Source: Bradyrhizobium lupini
Lineage (GTDB): Bacteria; Pseudomonadota; Alphaproteobacteria; Rhizobiales; Xanthobacteraceae
Assembly (NCBI RefSeq): GCF_040939785.1
Contig: NZ_CP162553.1
Coordinates: 2,108,001 to 2,172,000 of the forward strand
DNA length: 64,000 nt
Reading direction: 5' to 3'
Part shown: in pieces, positions 17,269 to 29,661 of the stretch
Position numbering within the stretch: position 1 is the stretch's first letter
Layout: each line of letters begins with the position of its first letter
Notes under the pieces: generated by a model
Databases searched by the model: none
What the model was told of the DNA's origin: nothing
Seen by the model: only the letters and a program-made list of their open reading frames with translations
Position numbers and translations under genes: made by a program

Positions 17269-17604
17269 TCAACCCGTCAATTTGACGCCGAGGCGCAGCG
17301 ACGCGGGCGCACGCTTCCCGTGCGGCGGGCAAGAAAGCTGGAGCTGGACCTCGTTGCATACCGCGCTAAAAACGATCGGCGTGCCGACCTCGTTTGGCAG
17401 CACGCATATAACCGCTATCAACTCCAGCCAGCTCGTGACAGCTAGCCTGTCACGCGGGAGGAAGTGGTCGAGATCGCCGCCGGTCAGCAGGCGACGCCGT
17501 ATCAGAAGACCGAGGCTACGCTCGCGCCCATCATAGATATGGAGAGCCACCCGGTTGAGGCCGTCCCAGCCGAATGAAATTATCCATCCAGCTTGCCGGC
17601 GCAC
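17269..17604 (-). CDS. Doubtful hypothetical protein
   Basis: Open frame from GTG encoding 111 residues of non-repetitive, protein-like composition (VALHIYDGRERSLGLLIRR, then LAVTSWLELIAVICVLPNE). Nothing overlaps it on the other strand except a poor frame. No ribosome site, motif or family. It could be a remnant. Confidence 0.28.
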   Translation of the reverse strand: MRRQAGWIISFGWDGLNRVALHIYDGRERSLGLLIRRRLLTGGDLDHFLPRDRLAVTSWLELIAVICVLPNEVGTPIVFSAVCNEVQLQLSCPPHGKRAPASLRLGVKLTG

Positions 17605-17756
17605 TGTCTTCTCGGGTCGCCGGCTTGAACCTCTTCCTGATAGAGTGCACCAATATCAAAGAGTGATTCCGGTCACACTTGCCTGGGCGTTTCGCTGCTA
17701 AGCATCGGGCCTGGATGGGGACCGGCAAATATTGGTCGAATTGGATGAGAATTGCC

Positions 17757-18428
17757 ATGAAAAGCCTGATCGGCGCTGTTGTCGGCACATGCTGTCTTGC
17801 TGCTCCGGCTTTGGCGGAGAGCCCGACCGCCATCGTCGAGGACGTGCAAGGCAAGGTCGACGGTGTCGCGTTCATGGATTATGTGGTGCCGGGCAAGATC
17901 ATCAAGCTGGGGCCCAAGGCAACCATTACGCTCAGCTATCTCAAATCGTGCCAGCGCGAGACCATCAGCGAAGGCGTCGTCATGGTCGGCACCGAGCAGA
18001 GCACCGTGCAACTCGGCGAGGTCAAGCGGGAAAAGGTCCCCTGCGATACCAACGCGGCAAAACTGTCGGAGCGCGAGGCGAACCAGAGTGCCGCGACGAC
18101 CTTCCGCACCATGCGGTCGGACGCCAAGGGCAGCGCTCCGGCCAAGCTGCCGACGCTCTACGGTGTCGCGCCGTTGGTGCAGGCCAAGAGCGGCAGCACC
18201 CTGGTGATCGAGCGCACCGATGGCAAGGAGCCCACGATCAGCGTGCCGCTCAAGAGCGAGACCATGGTCGGAGGCAAGTTCTATGACTTCGCCAAGGCCG
18301 GGAAGTCGCTGACGCCGGGCGGCAGCTATCTCGCCATCCTCGGCACCAAGCGTTACGCCTTCCAGGTCGATCCCAGCGCCACGTCGTCGCCGACGCCGAT
18401 CGTGGGACGCCTGCTGCGGCTCGAATAG
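17757..18428 (+). CDS. Secreted FecR-like protein paired with an adenylate cyclase
   Basis: Periplasmic protein of 223 residues with a signal peptide (about 1-22, ending ALAES). The first half resembles a FecR-type beta domain (AIVEDVQGKVDG, VVPGKIIKLGPKATITLSYL with a Cys in each half). The C-terminal half is also beta-rich. ATG 17757 is preceded by GGATGAGA; another ATG lies four codons upstream. Its stop is 18 bases before the CHASE2 cyclase, so the two are probably co-transcribed and the protein may bind the extracytoplasmic CHASE2 domain. The pairing is inferred from context. Confidence 0.65.
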   Translation: MKSLIGAVVGTCCLAAPALAESPTAIVEDVQGKVDGVAFMDYVVPGKIIKLGPKATITLSYLKSCQRETISEGVVMVGTEQSTVQLGEVKREKVPCDTNAAKLSEREANQSAATTFRTMRSDAKGSAPAKLPTLYGVAPLVQAKSGSTLVIERTDGKEPTISVPLKSETMVGGKFYDFAKAGKSLTPGGSYLAILGTKRYAFQVDPSATSSPTPIVGRLLRLE

Positions 18429-18446
18429 GCAGCTAGCGACGGGGCG

Positions 18447-20588
18447 ATGCGGCGGATCGGCAGACGGGACATCGTTGCAGCGATCCTGATTGCGCTTCTT
18501 GCAGGCGCCGTCGTCACGTCTCCGCCGTTCCAGACGCTGCAGGGCCTGTCGCTCGACATCCTCACGGCACTGCGCGGCAAGCTCGTCGGCGACCACCGCG
18601 ATCCCGCGACATCACCGGTCGTCGTCGTGGCCATCGACGGCGAGACCTACGACACTCCGCCGTTTCAGGGGTCGCCGACGCTGACCTGGACGCGCGAGAT
18701 CGGCCGGGTGCTCGGCAGCATTGCCGACGGCGGCGCCAAGGTGATCGGTTTCGATGTCATCTTTCCGAGCTCGATCGAGCGGTCGGAGATTCCCTTTGGC
18801 GATGCGCCGCTTGGCGCGCGATTGAAGGGATTCGACCGAGACTATCTCATCGCCTTGCGGAAACTCTCTAGTGACGGCAAGCTGGTGCTGGGCGAGGTCC
18901 TCAGCAGCGATCATCCGGACCGCGCACAGCAATTGGCTGTGGGGAATAACGTCCGCGGCCTCAACGTCTATACCGACACCGACCATGTAATCCGGCGAAT
19001 GCCGCTGAGTTTTCCTGTCGGCGACATGCCAGCTCCCGCAATGGCCGTCGAACTCGCCACCCGCGCGCTCGGCGCAAAACCGCAGACCGCGCCTTCTGGC
19101 GTGACTGCTTTGTCCGGGTATACGATCCCGAGCGCGGTGCCGAACACGCTAACGCTCAATTTCCGAGGACTCGGCCGCGACGTGCCGACATATTCGTTCG
19201 CAGACCTGCACGCCTGCGTCGAGAAGAACGACCGCGACTTCTTCCGCCGCGCCTTCGGTGGCAAGATTGTGGTGCTCGGCACGATCCTCAATGTCGATGA
19301 CCGCAAGATCACCTCGATGCGTCTTTCCGGCGGCTATGACGGAACGCCGGCCGCAAGATGCGCCCTGCCCGCACCGGCAACCACTGAACAAAAAGCCCGC
19401 AGCGACATCGCCGGTGTCTTCGTGCATGCCAACGCGGTGCGAAATCTGATCGAACGCGATGCGGTGACCGAGCTCGGCTTTCCACTGCGGAGCATTCTCA
19501 CGATCGTGTTCGCAGCGATCGTGGCCTGCGCGGCCTGCGTGCTCGCACCGGGTGGCGCACTAATCGCCTGGTTCGTCCTCACCGCCGTTTACGCCGCTGC
19601 AGCCGTCGCCGCTTTCGTACACGCGTTGGCGCTACCATTGGCCGAGCCCGCGCTCGCGAGCCTTGCCGCGCTCGCGATGATGATTGGCTACCGTTTCATG
19701 CTGGCCGATCGCGACGAGCGTTTCCTGCGCAAGAGCTTTGCGTTCTATCTCGCCCCCGAAGTGATCGACACTATGGTTGCGTCCGGCAAGATGCCGGTGC
19801 TCGGCGGCGAAATGCGCAACGTCACCATGTTCTTCTCCGACCTGAGTGGCTTTTCCTCCATCGCCGAGACGATGACGCCGGGCGAACTGGTGACGCTGAT
19901 GAACGAATATCTGTCGGCCATGACCGACATCATCGAGAGCCATGGCGGCTATGTCGACAAATATATCGGCGATTCCATTGTCGCCATGTTCGGCGCGCCC
20001 GCCGACGATCCCGCGCATGCGCGCCACGCCGTCCATGCCGCGCTGAAATGTCACGCAAAGCTGGCGGAGCTCAACGCCGGCAGCGCCGCTTTCGCCGGCC
20101 GCGGCCTGTCGCACCGCATCGGGCTCAACAGCGGCGAGGCTGTCGTCGGCAATATCGGCTCCCGCCGCCGCTTCAACTACACCGTGATGAGCGACACCGT
20201 GAACGTCGCCTCGCGGCTCGAAGGCGCCAACAAATATTATGGCACCGCAATCATGGCTTCAGAAACGACTGTCGCGCAGACAGGCAATACTTTCACCTGG
20301 CGCGAGCTCGACGCCATCAAAGTGATAGGACGCGGCGAGGCGATCAAGGTGTTCGAGCCCCTCGCGGAGAAGGGCACGGAGAGTGCCGGGCAGACGAAGG
20401 TTGCCGCCGTGTATGCGGAAGGGCTGGCGTGCTGGCGGGCAAGGGAGTTTGCGAAGGCGGCTGATGCGTTCGGGCGAATGGCGGAAATGGATCCGGCGTC
20501 AGCGCTTTTTGGCAAGCGCGCGACTGCGCTCGCTACAAATCCACCGGGGTCGGATTGGACGCCGGTGAACATCCTAGAAGGAAAGTAG
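18447..20588 (+). CDS. CHASE2-domain class III adenylate cyclase
   Basis: Membrane cyclase expected to make cAMP from ATP. Its 713 residues are arranged as TM helix (about 8-25), a CHASE2 extracytoplasmic sensor (about 35-340), a bundle of hydrophobic helices (about 345-425), a catalytic domain (about 455-650) and a short C-terminal helical tail. Metal-binding Asp465 (FFSDLSGF) and Asp509 (YIGDSIV) are present, as are the purine-selecting Lys505 and Asp583 (VMSDTVN) and the transition-state Asn586/Arg590. This favours ATP over GTP. It follows a FecR-like gene closely. Confidence 0.92.
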   Translation: MRRIGRRDIVAAILIALLAGAVVTSPPFQTLQGLSLDILTALRGKLVGDHRDPATSPVVVVAIDGETYDTPPFQGSPTLTWTREIGRVLGSIADGGAKVIGFDVIFPSSIERSEIPFGDAPLGARLKGFDRDYLIALRKLSSDGKLVLGEVLSSDHPDRAQQLAVGNNVRGLNVYTDTDHVIRRMPLSFPVGDMPAPAMAVELATRALGAKPQTAPSGVTALSGYTIPSAVPNTLTLNFRGLGRDVPTYSFADLHACVEKNDRDFFRRAFGGKIVVLGTILNVDDRKITSMRLSGGYDGTPAARCALPAPATTEQKARSDIAGVFVHANAVRNLIERDAVTELGFPLRSILTIVFAAIVACAACVLAPGGALIAWFVLTAVYAAAAVAAFVHALALPLAEPALASLAALAMMIGYRFMLADRDERFLRKSFAFYLAPEVIDTMVASGKMPVLGGEMRNVTMFFSDLSGFSSIAETMTPGELVTLMNEYLSAMTDIIESHGGYVDKYIGDSIVAMFGAPADDPAHARHAVHAALKCHAKLAELNAGSAAFAGRGLSHRIGLNSGEAVVGNIGSRRRFNYTVMSDTVNVASRLEGANKYYGTAIMASETTVAQTGNTFTWRELDAIKVIGRGEAIKVFEPLAEKGTESAGQTKVAAVYAEGLACWRAREFAKAADAFGRMAEMDPASALFGKRATALATNPPGSDWTPVNILEGK

Positions 20589-20623
20589 CGCAGCGTCCCA
20601 CCGCTTTTCGGGTCCACTCCCCG

Positions 20624-22750
<2,127 letters not shown>

Positions 22751-23110
22751 CACACCGGCCGATCGATCAGCCGCGCCTGTGGTCGAAGGCCACGCTGGGA
22801 ACCGCAATGGCCCTTGTTGCCAGCGCTGCCACTTAACCTTCGTATATGGGGCCCTATCCTTTGGATAGGCGCCCTTTACCTCAGTACAATTGAGTAGGGA
22901 ATGCGCGCGCCTTAGCCTGGCTGCATTCGGCGCCCTGGCGCCGGTGGCATTGTATCCTCCCTAACCTGGGCGCAAGACGGCCGCCCCTGTCCGGTCGTCT
23001 GCGCTTCTTTTTCGGCAAGCCATCGGTGCCTTCAATGTTTTTCCGGCCGACACACCGCCCCCGGCGGTTGGACCGGCCACCTTTCGCGTACAACTGGAGA
23101 TTTGTGCATA
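22751..23110. other. Intergenic stretch with two palindromes before the NYN gene
   Basis: No convincing gene. It holds a perfect 7-bp stem with a 3-base loop at 22853-22869 (CCTATCC / GGATAGG) without a T tract, and GGCGCC-CT-GGCGCC at 22929-22942. Either may be a regulatory or RNA structure in a long leader of the NYN gene. Confidence 0.45.
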
Positions 23111-23722
23111 ATGTCTTCGATTGAGAAGATCGCACTCTTTATCGATGGCTCCAATCTCCATGCCACCTCCAAGGCGCTCGGCTTCGACATCGACTACAGG
23201 CGACTGCTCGGCGAATTCCAAAGCCGAGGTGCGCTGTTGCGGGCCTTCTACTACACGACCGTCGTCGAGGATCAGGAGTATTCGTCAATCCGTCCGTTGA
23301 TCGATTGGCTCGACTATAACGGATACACCGTCGTCACGAAACTCACGAAGGAATTCGTCGACGCCATCACCGGCCGCCGCAAAGTGAAGGGCAGCATGGA
23401 TGTCGACCTCGCCGTAAATGCGATGGAGCTCGCCGAGCACGTCGATCAGATCGTGTTGTTCTCGGGCGATGGGAATTTTCGTTCGCTGGTGGAAGCCCTG
23501 CAACGCCTCGGTGTCCGCGTGACGGTCGTCTCCACACTCTCCACTCAGCCGGCCATGGTCGCTGACGAGCTGCGCCGACAGGCGGACATATTCATCGATT
23601 TGGCAGAACTGAAACCAAAAGTGGGGCGCGATCCGGCCAATAGGCCGGGATCGCGCGAGATGCGTCAGTCACCGCAATTCCACGCGCGCGTAGCGATCGA
23701 TCGCAGTGACCAGGTGGAGTGA
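23111..23722 (+). CDS. NYN-domain (LabA/DUF88-type) protein, putative RNase
   Basis: PIN-like nuclease fold of the NYN/LabA family, 203 residues. Acidic residues expected for metal binding are visible: Asp in ALFIDGSNL near residue 12, the pair in KGSMDVDLAVNAM near 98-100, and SGDGNF near 119. Such proteins are proposed RNA-processing enzymes. The ATG at 23111 is preferred over one three codons earlier because it puts IEKIALFIDGSN at the family's usual distance. Its long leader is noted separately. Confidence 0.85.
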   Translation: MSSIEKIALFIDGSNLHATSKALGFDIDYRRLLGEFQSRGALLRAFYYTTVVEDQEYSSIRPLIDWLDYNGYTVVTKLTKEFVDAITGRRKVKGSMDVDLAVNAMELAEHVDQIVLFSGDGNFRSLVEALQRLGVRVTVVSTLSTQPAMVADELRRQADIFIDLAELKPKVGRDPANRPGSREMRQSPQFHARVAIDRSDQVE

Positions 23723-23740
23723 ACCTTCGGGCGGCGGCTC

Positions 23741-24367
23741 TCAGACGTCGAAGAACATCGTCTCCTCCGGCCCCTGCAAATTGATCGTGAAAGCATACAC
23801 GATCTTGGCGCCACGCTCGCTGCGCTTTGCGATCAACGTCGAACGTCGCACCGGCTGCTCGATCAGGCTGAGCACGGGGTCGGCGGCGTTCGCAGTCTCT
23901 TCATCGGAGAAATACAGCCGGGTGTTGAGCCCGATATTGATGCCACGCGCGACGATCCAGATGTTGACGTAAGGCGCGCATTTGCGGCCCGCCTTGTCGG
24001 TGATGGCCCCGGGCTTGATGGTCTCGAACGTCACCAGCCCGCTCTCGAAGTCGGAGCCGGCGCGGCCCCAGCCACGAAATTCCTCGTCGAGCGCGCCGGT
24101 CGACCGATCGGCCGGATGGTTGTAGCGGCCGGCCGCGTTCGCCTGCCAGATCTCCAACAGCACGTCACGCAGCGGCGTGCCGCTGCCGTCGAACACCTTG
24201 CCCTCCAGCGTGATGCGTTCGCCTTGTGTGTTCGGCGTCACCAGCACGTTGGAAAAGTTCTTCTCGAAGATGTCGAAGCCGGCCATCGCCGGGATCAGGC
24301 CGATATGGACGTAGGGCCCGGCGGTCTGCGAGGCGGTTTCCTTGAGGTAGTTGAGCGGCTGCGGCAT
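23741..24367 (-). CDS. pcaG: Protocatechuate 3,4-dioxygenase alpha subunit
   Basis: Alpha subunit of the intradiol dioxygenase that cleaves protocatechuate to beta-carboxymuconate. Its 208 residues begin MPQPLNYLKETASQTAGPYVHIG, normal for PcaG, with the fold core LLEIWQANAAGRYNHPAD and the end NLQGPEETMFFDV. The alpha subunit does not hold the iron; those ligands are in PcaH. It starts four bases after the pcaH stop, so the two are one operon. This copy looks intact, unlike its partner. Confidence 0.93.
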   Translation of the reverse strand: MPQPLNYLKETASQTAGPYVHIGLIPAMAGFDIFEKNFSNVLVTPNTQGERITLEGKVFDGSGTPLRDVLLEIWQANAAGRYNHPADRSTGALDEEFRGWGRAGSDFESGLVTFETIKPGAITDKAGRKCAPYVNIWIVARGINIGLNTRLYFSDEETANAADPVLSLIEQPVRRSTLIAKRSERGAKIVYAFTINLQGPEETMFFDV

Positions 24368-24371
24368 GGAC

Positions 24372-25091
<720 letters not shown>

Positions 25092-25120
25092 CTATTCTCA
25101 AGATAAATAGATCGATTATA

Positions 25121-26065
25121 ATGCATTCCATGAATAAAATCGATCATTTGGCGCTCGATGGCCACGCGCTTGAGCTGTTCCTGGCCGTGTTAGAAGAAGG
25201 TTCGGTGACGGCGGCCGCAACGCGGCTCGGCCTGACGCAATCCGCGGTCAGCCACGCCCTGAACAAGCTGCGGCGGATCGTCGGCGATCCGCTGTTTGCC
25301 AAATCCGGCCGCGGCATTGTCGCTACGGCGCACGCCCAGGCGCTCGCGGCAAAGGCGCGAGCGCTGATCGACGAGATGCGCAGCTTTGCCGGCGGCGTCA
25401 CGTTCGAGCCGGCGAGCGCGCAGCTTTCGCTGACAATCGCCGCCAATGACTTCCAGCGCGACCTGCTGCTGCCGCGGTTCTTCGATCATGTCGCAGCGCA
25501 AGTGACGAGCCTGAACCTGCGCGTGATCCCCTCGCAGTCGCCCTCGCCGGCGATGCTGCGCGAAAACCGCTGCGATCTGCTGATCACGCCGCTGCCGCCA
25601 TCCGGCGTGGACATCGTGCAGAAGCGCCTGCTGCAAGACCATTACGTTTGTTACTACGACCCCAAAGCGCGCGCCGCGCCGGCTACGCGCGGCGCCTATC
25701 TCGCGGCGCGTCACGTCACGGTGGTCTACACTGACAATGAGCGGCTCGACATCGATCGCCGGCTTGCAGCCAACGGCTTCCACCGCGACATCGCGATCTC
25801 CGTGCCGAGCTTCTCCGGCGTGCCGTCCTTCCTGCGTGGCTCGCAGATGCTGGCGAGCATGCCGAGCCTGCTGGCGCCCGGCGTGATGCACGGCTTCGCG
25901 CGTGTGCGGATTCCGCTGGCCTCGCGCACACGAACCCTGGCCGAGCTGCCGATGTTCATGGTCTGGCACCAGCGATATCAGAAGGACCCGGCGCATCGCT
26001 GGATCAGAAGCCAGCTCGAGACCGTGGCGGCAACGGCCTCGCACCCCGTCCCCGCGAAAACCTGA
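25121..26065 (+). CDS. LysR-family regulator divergent from pcaHG
   Basis: DNA-binding regulator of 314 residues with a typical N-terminal winged HTH (about 10-70: LFLAVLEEGSVTAAATRLGL, then QSAVSHALNKLRR) and a substrate-binding domain. It is divergent from pcaH across 95 bases, so it most likely controls pcaHG in response to an aromatic acid or ring-cleavage product. The intergenic DNA is AT-rich with an ATCGAT core and an overlapping ATGCAT. Two in-frame ATGs (25121 and 25130) are possible. I do not call it pcaQ because no PcaQ-type site is visible. Confidence 0.85.
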   Translation: MHSMNKIDHLALDGHALELFLAVLEEGSVTAAATRLGLTQSAVSHALNKLRRIVGDPLFAKSGRGIVATAHAQALAAKARALIDEMRSFAGGVTFEPASAQLSLTIAANDFQRDLLLPRFFDHVAAQVTSLNLRVIPSQSPSPAMLRENRCDLLITPLPPSGVDIVQKRLLQDHYVCYYDPKARAAPATRGAYLAARHVTVVYTDNERLDIDRRLAANGFHRDIAISVPSFSGVPSFLRGSQMLASMPSLLAPGVMHGFARVRIPLASRTRTLAELPMFMVWHQRYQKDPAHRWIRSQLETVAATASHPVPAKT

Positions 26066-26116
26066 TCCCCGTCAAACCCACTGGTTGCGCCGGGGCCGCC
26101 ACGCTAGAATTCCCCC

Positions 26117-27421
26117 ATGACAGTGACCGACATTGCGAGCCGGACCTACAATCACAGCTGGCGGCTGGATCCCATCATCCGCAGCCTGCTTGATACCGAC
26201 TTCTACAAGCTATTGATGTTGCAAATGATTCGGGAATCTTACCCGAATCAGCAGGTGACATTCTCGGTCATCAACCGATCGCGCCATGTCCGGCTCGCCG
26301 AAATCATCGACGAGGGCGAGCTGCGCGCCCAGCTCGACCACGCCCGCACCATCCGCTTCACCAAGAAAGAGCTGATCTGGCTTGCCGGTAACACTTTCTA
26401 CGGCAAGACCCACATGTTCTCGGCGGACTTCATCCGCTGGCTCGCCGAATTCCGGCTGCCCGAATACGAGCTGCGCAAGGTCGAAGGCCAGTACGAGCTG
26501 CACTTCCACGGGCCGTGGAGCCATACCACGATGTGGGAAATTCCTGCGCTCGCCATCCTCAACGAATTGCGCTCGCGGGCGGCGATGAAGGGCCGCGGCC
26601 GCTTCGAGCTCGACGTGCTCTATGCCCGCGCCAAGGCCAAGCTGTGGACCAAGGTGGAACGCCTGCGCAAGCTGGATGGCTTGCGGCTCTCCGACTTCGG
26701 CACTCGTCGCCGCCATGGCTTCCTCTGGCAGCGCTGGTGCGTGGAGGCCGTGAAGGAAGGCCTGGGCTCGTCCTTCATCGGCACCTCCAACGTGCTACTC
26801 GCGATGGACAATGATCTCGAAGCCATCGGCACCAACGCCCATGAACTGCCGATGGTCGCGGCTGCGCTGGCCAAGGACGACGAGGAATTGCGCTGGGCGC
26901 CCTATCGCATCCTCGACCAGTGGCGCCAGACCTATGGCGGCAACCTCCTGATTGCGCTGCCCGACGCTTTTGGCACCAAGGCTTTCCTGCGCGATGCGCC
27001 GGAATGGGTTGCCGACTGGACCGGCTTCCGCCCCGACAGCGCGCCGCCGATCCAGGCCGGCGAGGAGATCATGAAATGGTGGGAGCAGAAGGGCCGCAAT
27101 CCCAGGGACAAGCTGCTGGTGTTCTCCGACGCTATGGATGTGGGCTCGATCGAGGAGACCTACCACCACTTCGCCGGCCGGGTGCGGCTCTCCTTCGGCT
27201 GGGGCACCAATCTCACCAATGATTTCGTCGGCTGCACGCCGGACGGCTCGTTCAACCTCGATCCGATCTCGCTGGTCTGCAAGGTGTCGTCGGTCGACGG
27301 ACGTCCGGCCGTCAAGCTTTCCGACAATCCCGAGAAGGCGACCGGCATGCCTTCGGAGATCGAGCGCTATTTGCGCGTCTTCGGCGACGCCGGCCGCGTG
27401 CGCAAGCCGGTGCTGGTCTAG
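26117..27421 (+). CDS. pncB: Nicotinate phosphoribosyltransferase
   Basis: NAD salvage enzyme joining nicotinate and PRPP to give nicotinate mononucleotide. The 434-residue length is normal. Features include the N-terminal [13 protein letters not shown], the phosphorylated His242 in GTNAHELPM, and the C-terminal phosphate-binding region with LVFSDAMDV and [10 protein letters not shown]. It follows the LysR gene by 51 bases but its function is unrelated to aromatic degradation. Confidence 0.95.
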   Translation: MTVTDIASRTYNHSWRLDPIIRSLLDTDFYKLLMLQMIRESYPNQQVTFSVINRSRHVRLAEIIDEGELRAQLDHARTIRFTKKELIWLAGNTFYGKTHMFSADFIRWLAEFRLPEYELRKVEGQYELHFHGPWSHTTMWEIPALAILNELRSRAAMKGRGRFELDVLYARAKAKLWTKVERLRKLDGLRLSDFGTRRRHGFLWQRWCVEAVKEGLGSSFIGTSNVLLAMDNDLEAIGTNAHELPMVAAALAKDDEELRWAPYRILDQWRQTYGGNLLIALPDAFGTKAFLRDAPEWVADWTGFRPDSAPPIQAGEEIMKWWEQKGRNPRDKLLVFSDAMDVGSIEETYHHFAGRVRLSFGWGTNLTNDFVGCTPDGSFNLDPISLVCKVSSVDGRPAVKLSDNPEKATGMPSEIERYLRVFGDAGRVRKPVLV

Positions 27422-27667
27422 CGCCAGAGCAATCTCTCTCCATCAAGTAAACCATCTGGGGCAAATGCGCGACATCGGCTCGCCGATGCCGCGTCAGTTC
27501 CGGTTCGACGGCATTTGCGACGATCTGCAAGCATCCACTTCACAACGCCTTCACCCTGCGACGCAGTCTCCTGGCATTTTCAAGTCGAGTTAAGCACCTT
27601 TCGCGCGTAATCCGCGTTATGAGCGGATCGCTCCGCTGGGGTCGTTGAGCGACTTGGGGAATGCAAA

Positions 27668-28975
27668 GTGTTTCGCAGAACAGCGCCGTCAACGAAGGGA
27701 CGAAGCTTCCTTCATGTCATCAAGCTCGTTTCGCCTTTCGTCACGGTCGTTCTGCTGCAGGCGGCGATCGCCGGATTCAGCCTGGAGGTGATGTCCTCGG
27801 TCCGCGCCTATGTCGCGGGCGAAGCGTTGTGGTCGCGCTCGCAGAAGAACGCCGTCTATTTCCTCAATCTCTATCTGCATTCGGGCGACGCCAGCCAGTT
27901 TGCGCAATATCAGACCTCGCTGGCCGTTCCCATCGGCGACGAGTTCGCGCGCTGGGCGCTCGAGCGCGATCCGGTCGACGTCGAGGCCGCCCGCATCGGC
28001 TTCCTGCAAGGCGGCAACCATCCCGATGACGTGCCGGGACTGATCTGGCTGTTTCGCTACTTCAAACAGGTCAGCTTTCTCAAGAAAGCGATCAGCGAGT
28101 GGGCTGCCACCGACCCCATGCTGCTGGAGCTGAGCGTTTTCGGCGAGGTCATCCGGTCAGAGTTGAAGAGCGGACCGGTTCAGGACGGCAACCGCCTGCA
28201 ATTATTGTCGTCGCGGCTTTCGGAGCTCAACACTCAGTTCACGGTGCACGCCAAGCGGTTCTCCACCGTTCTCGGCGAAGGCTCGCGCGCCATCAAGATG
28301 ACGCTGACTGGCGTCAATATCGTCACAGCCATGACGCTGATCCTGCTCCTGATCTGGCACACGCGGCGATTGGTGCTGCAACGACAGGCGTTTGAGGATG
28401 CCCTGCACGCCGAGAAGGAGCGCCTAGTCTGGCAGGCGTCGCACGACTGGCTGACCGGCTTGTCCAACCGGCGCGCGTTCGAGGCCCGCCTGCAAAGCGA
28501 GTTGGACGACACCGCGGCGGGTTCGCTGGGCCTGGTCCTGCTCGATCTCGACCAATTCAAGGACGTCAACGACAGCTGCGGTCATCTCGCCGGCGACCGC
28601 CTGCTCTGCCAGATCTCGCGTCTCCTGCAACAGGAACGACGGCCGCATGACCTGTTGGCCCGGCTTGGCGGTGACGAATTCGGCCTAATCCTTCCACAAA
28701 GCACGCCGTACGACGCCGTGGATATCGCCGAACGGCTGCGCCGGTCGCTCGAGCTATCCGTCTTCGCGTGGGACGATCGTTGCTTTGCAGTGACCGCCAG
28801 CATCGGCGTTGCCTGCATCACCGACGGCAACACCACGCTCGAGGACGCGATGCGGCGCGCGGATGCCGCCTGCTATCGCGCCAAGGAGAACGGACGCAAC
28901 CGTGTTCAGGTCGACAACGGGACGACGGACGTCGTCGTCGTCACCTCGCGGCACCGCAAGGCCGCCAGCGCGTAG
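27668..28975 (+). CDS. Membrane GGDEF diguanylate cyclase
   Basis: Makes c-di-GMP from two GTP. Of 435 residues, TM1 lies at about 18-40, a periplasmic helical sensor to about 205, TM2 at about 215-238, and the GGDEF domain at about 265-425. The active-site signature GGDEF is intact at 334-338. An allosteric I-site RxxD (325-328) is present, so product inhibition is expected. GTG start with GGGGAA upstream. The sensor domain is not one I recognise. Confidence 0.92.
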   Translation: MFRRTAPSTKGRSFLHVIKLVSPFVTVVLLQAAIAGFSLEVMSSVRAYVAGEALWSRSQKNAVYFLNLYLHSGDASQFAQYQTSLAVPIGDEFARWALERDPVDVEAARIGFLQGGNHPDDVPGLIWLFRYFKQVSFLKKAISEWAATDPMLLELSVFGEVIRSELKSGPVQDGNRLQLLSSRLSELNTQFTVHAKRFSTVLGEGSRAIKMTLTGVNIVTAMTLILLLIWHTRRLVLQRQAFEDALHAEKERLVWQASHDWLTGLSNRRAFEARLQSELDDTAAGSLGLVLLDLDQFKDVNDSCGHLAGDRLLCQISRLLQQERRPHDLLARLGGDEFGLILPQSTPYDAVDIAERLRRSLELSVFAWDDRCFAVTASIGVACITDGNTTLEDAMRRADAACYRAKENGRNRVQVDNGTTDVVVVTSRHRKAASA

Positions 28976-28989
28976 CAGCGCTCCACACT

Positions 28990-29625
28990 TTATCGTACTG
29001 GCACAATCCCGAGCCCTGCGAGATGCGCATCCAGAAACTGATCGAGCTGCTGGCGCAGCATCTGCGGCGGCACGGCTACCATGCGTTCTTCGAGGCCGAG
29101 CGAGATGATCCCGTGCACGGCGGAAAACAGGGTGCGTGACAGCAGCGCGATCTGCACGTCGTCTGCATTCGGAAGCAGCCGCACCAGGGGTGGATGCATC
29201 AGCGCGAAGGCGTCCATCACCATCTGAAGGATGTCATCGGGGTAAGGGCGGTCGTCCTCCATCCGATGTTCGAACAGCGAGCGCAGCAGATTGGCGTGCT
29301 CCGCAAAAAATTCGAGGTAGGTCGCGGCCAGCCCGTAGAGCTGGCGAACGGGATCCTCGGCGGGAACCTGGCCCAGCCGCACCGTCAGCTCCTTAACGGT
29401 CTCCCGATTCACGGTCAGGATCACCCCGTCGAAGTCGCCGAACTCGTTGTAGACGCTCCCAACCGAGCAGCCTGCGGCGTCCGCAACATCCCGGACTTTC
29501 AACGATTTCAGCCCCTTAGTCGCGATAATGCTGCGAGCGATCTCCACGATCTGCTGCCGCCGGCGAGATTTTTTTCGGTCTCGCAACGATTCGTCTTGAA
29601 CATTGTTCATTTTCAAGGTACTCAT
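28990..29625 (-). CDS. TetR-family repressor
   Basis: Repressor of 211 residues. The N-terminal HTH is clear (IVEIARSIIATKGLKSLKVRDVADAAGCSVGSVYNEFG, split over residues 26-63), and the C-terminal domain is helical with the TetR_C ligand pocket pattern. A start at 29610 is also possible. Two palindromes overlap or flank the start region and most likely form its own operator, shared with the divergent 88-residue gene. The ligand is unknown. The nearby acyl-ACP synthetase fusion suggests a fatty-acid signal, but it is 520 bases away. Confidence 0.9.
   Translation of the reverse strand: MSTLKMNNVQDESLRDRKKSRRRQQIVEIARSIIATKGLKSLKVRDVADAAGCSVGSVYNEFGDFDGVILTVNRETVKELTVRLGQVPAEDPVRQLYGLAATYLEFFAEHANLLRSLFEHRMEDDRPYPDDILQMVMDAFALMHPPLVRLLPNADDVQIALLSRTLFSAVHGIISLGLEERMVAVPPQMLRQQLDQFLDAHLAGLGIVPVR
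29596..29610. promoter_or_regulatory. TetR operator site 1
   Basis: TTGAACATTGTTCAT: a 7-bp inverted repeat around one base, with one mismatch. It covers the second possible start codon of the TetR gene and is the partner of an almost identical site 30 bases away. Confidence 0.7.
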
Positions 29626-29640
29626 TTGAACAATGTTCAA
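29626..29640. promoter_or_regulatory. TetR operator site 2
   Basis: TTGAACAATGTTCAA: a perfect 7-bp inverted repeat around one base. It lies between the divergent TetR and 88-residue genes. Its centre is exactly 30 bases from that of site 1, so both would face the same side of the helix. Confidence 0.75.
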
Positions 29641-29661
29641 ATTAACCTGGAGATCTGCAAA

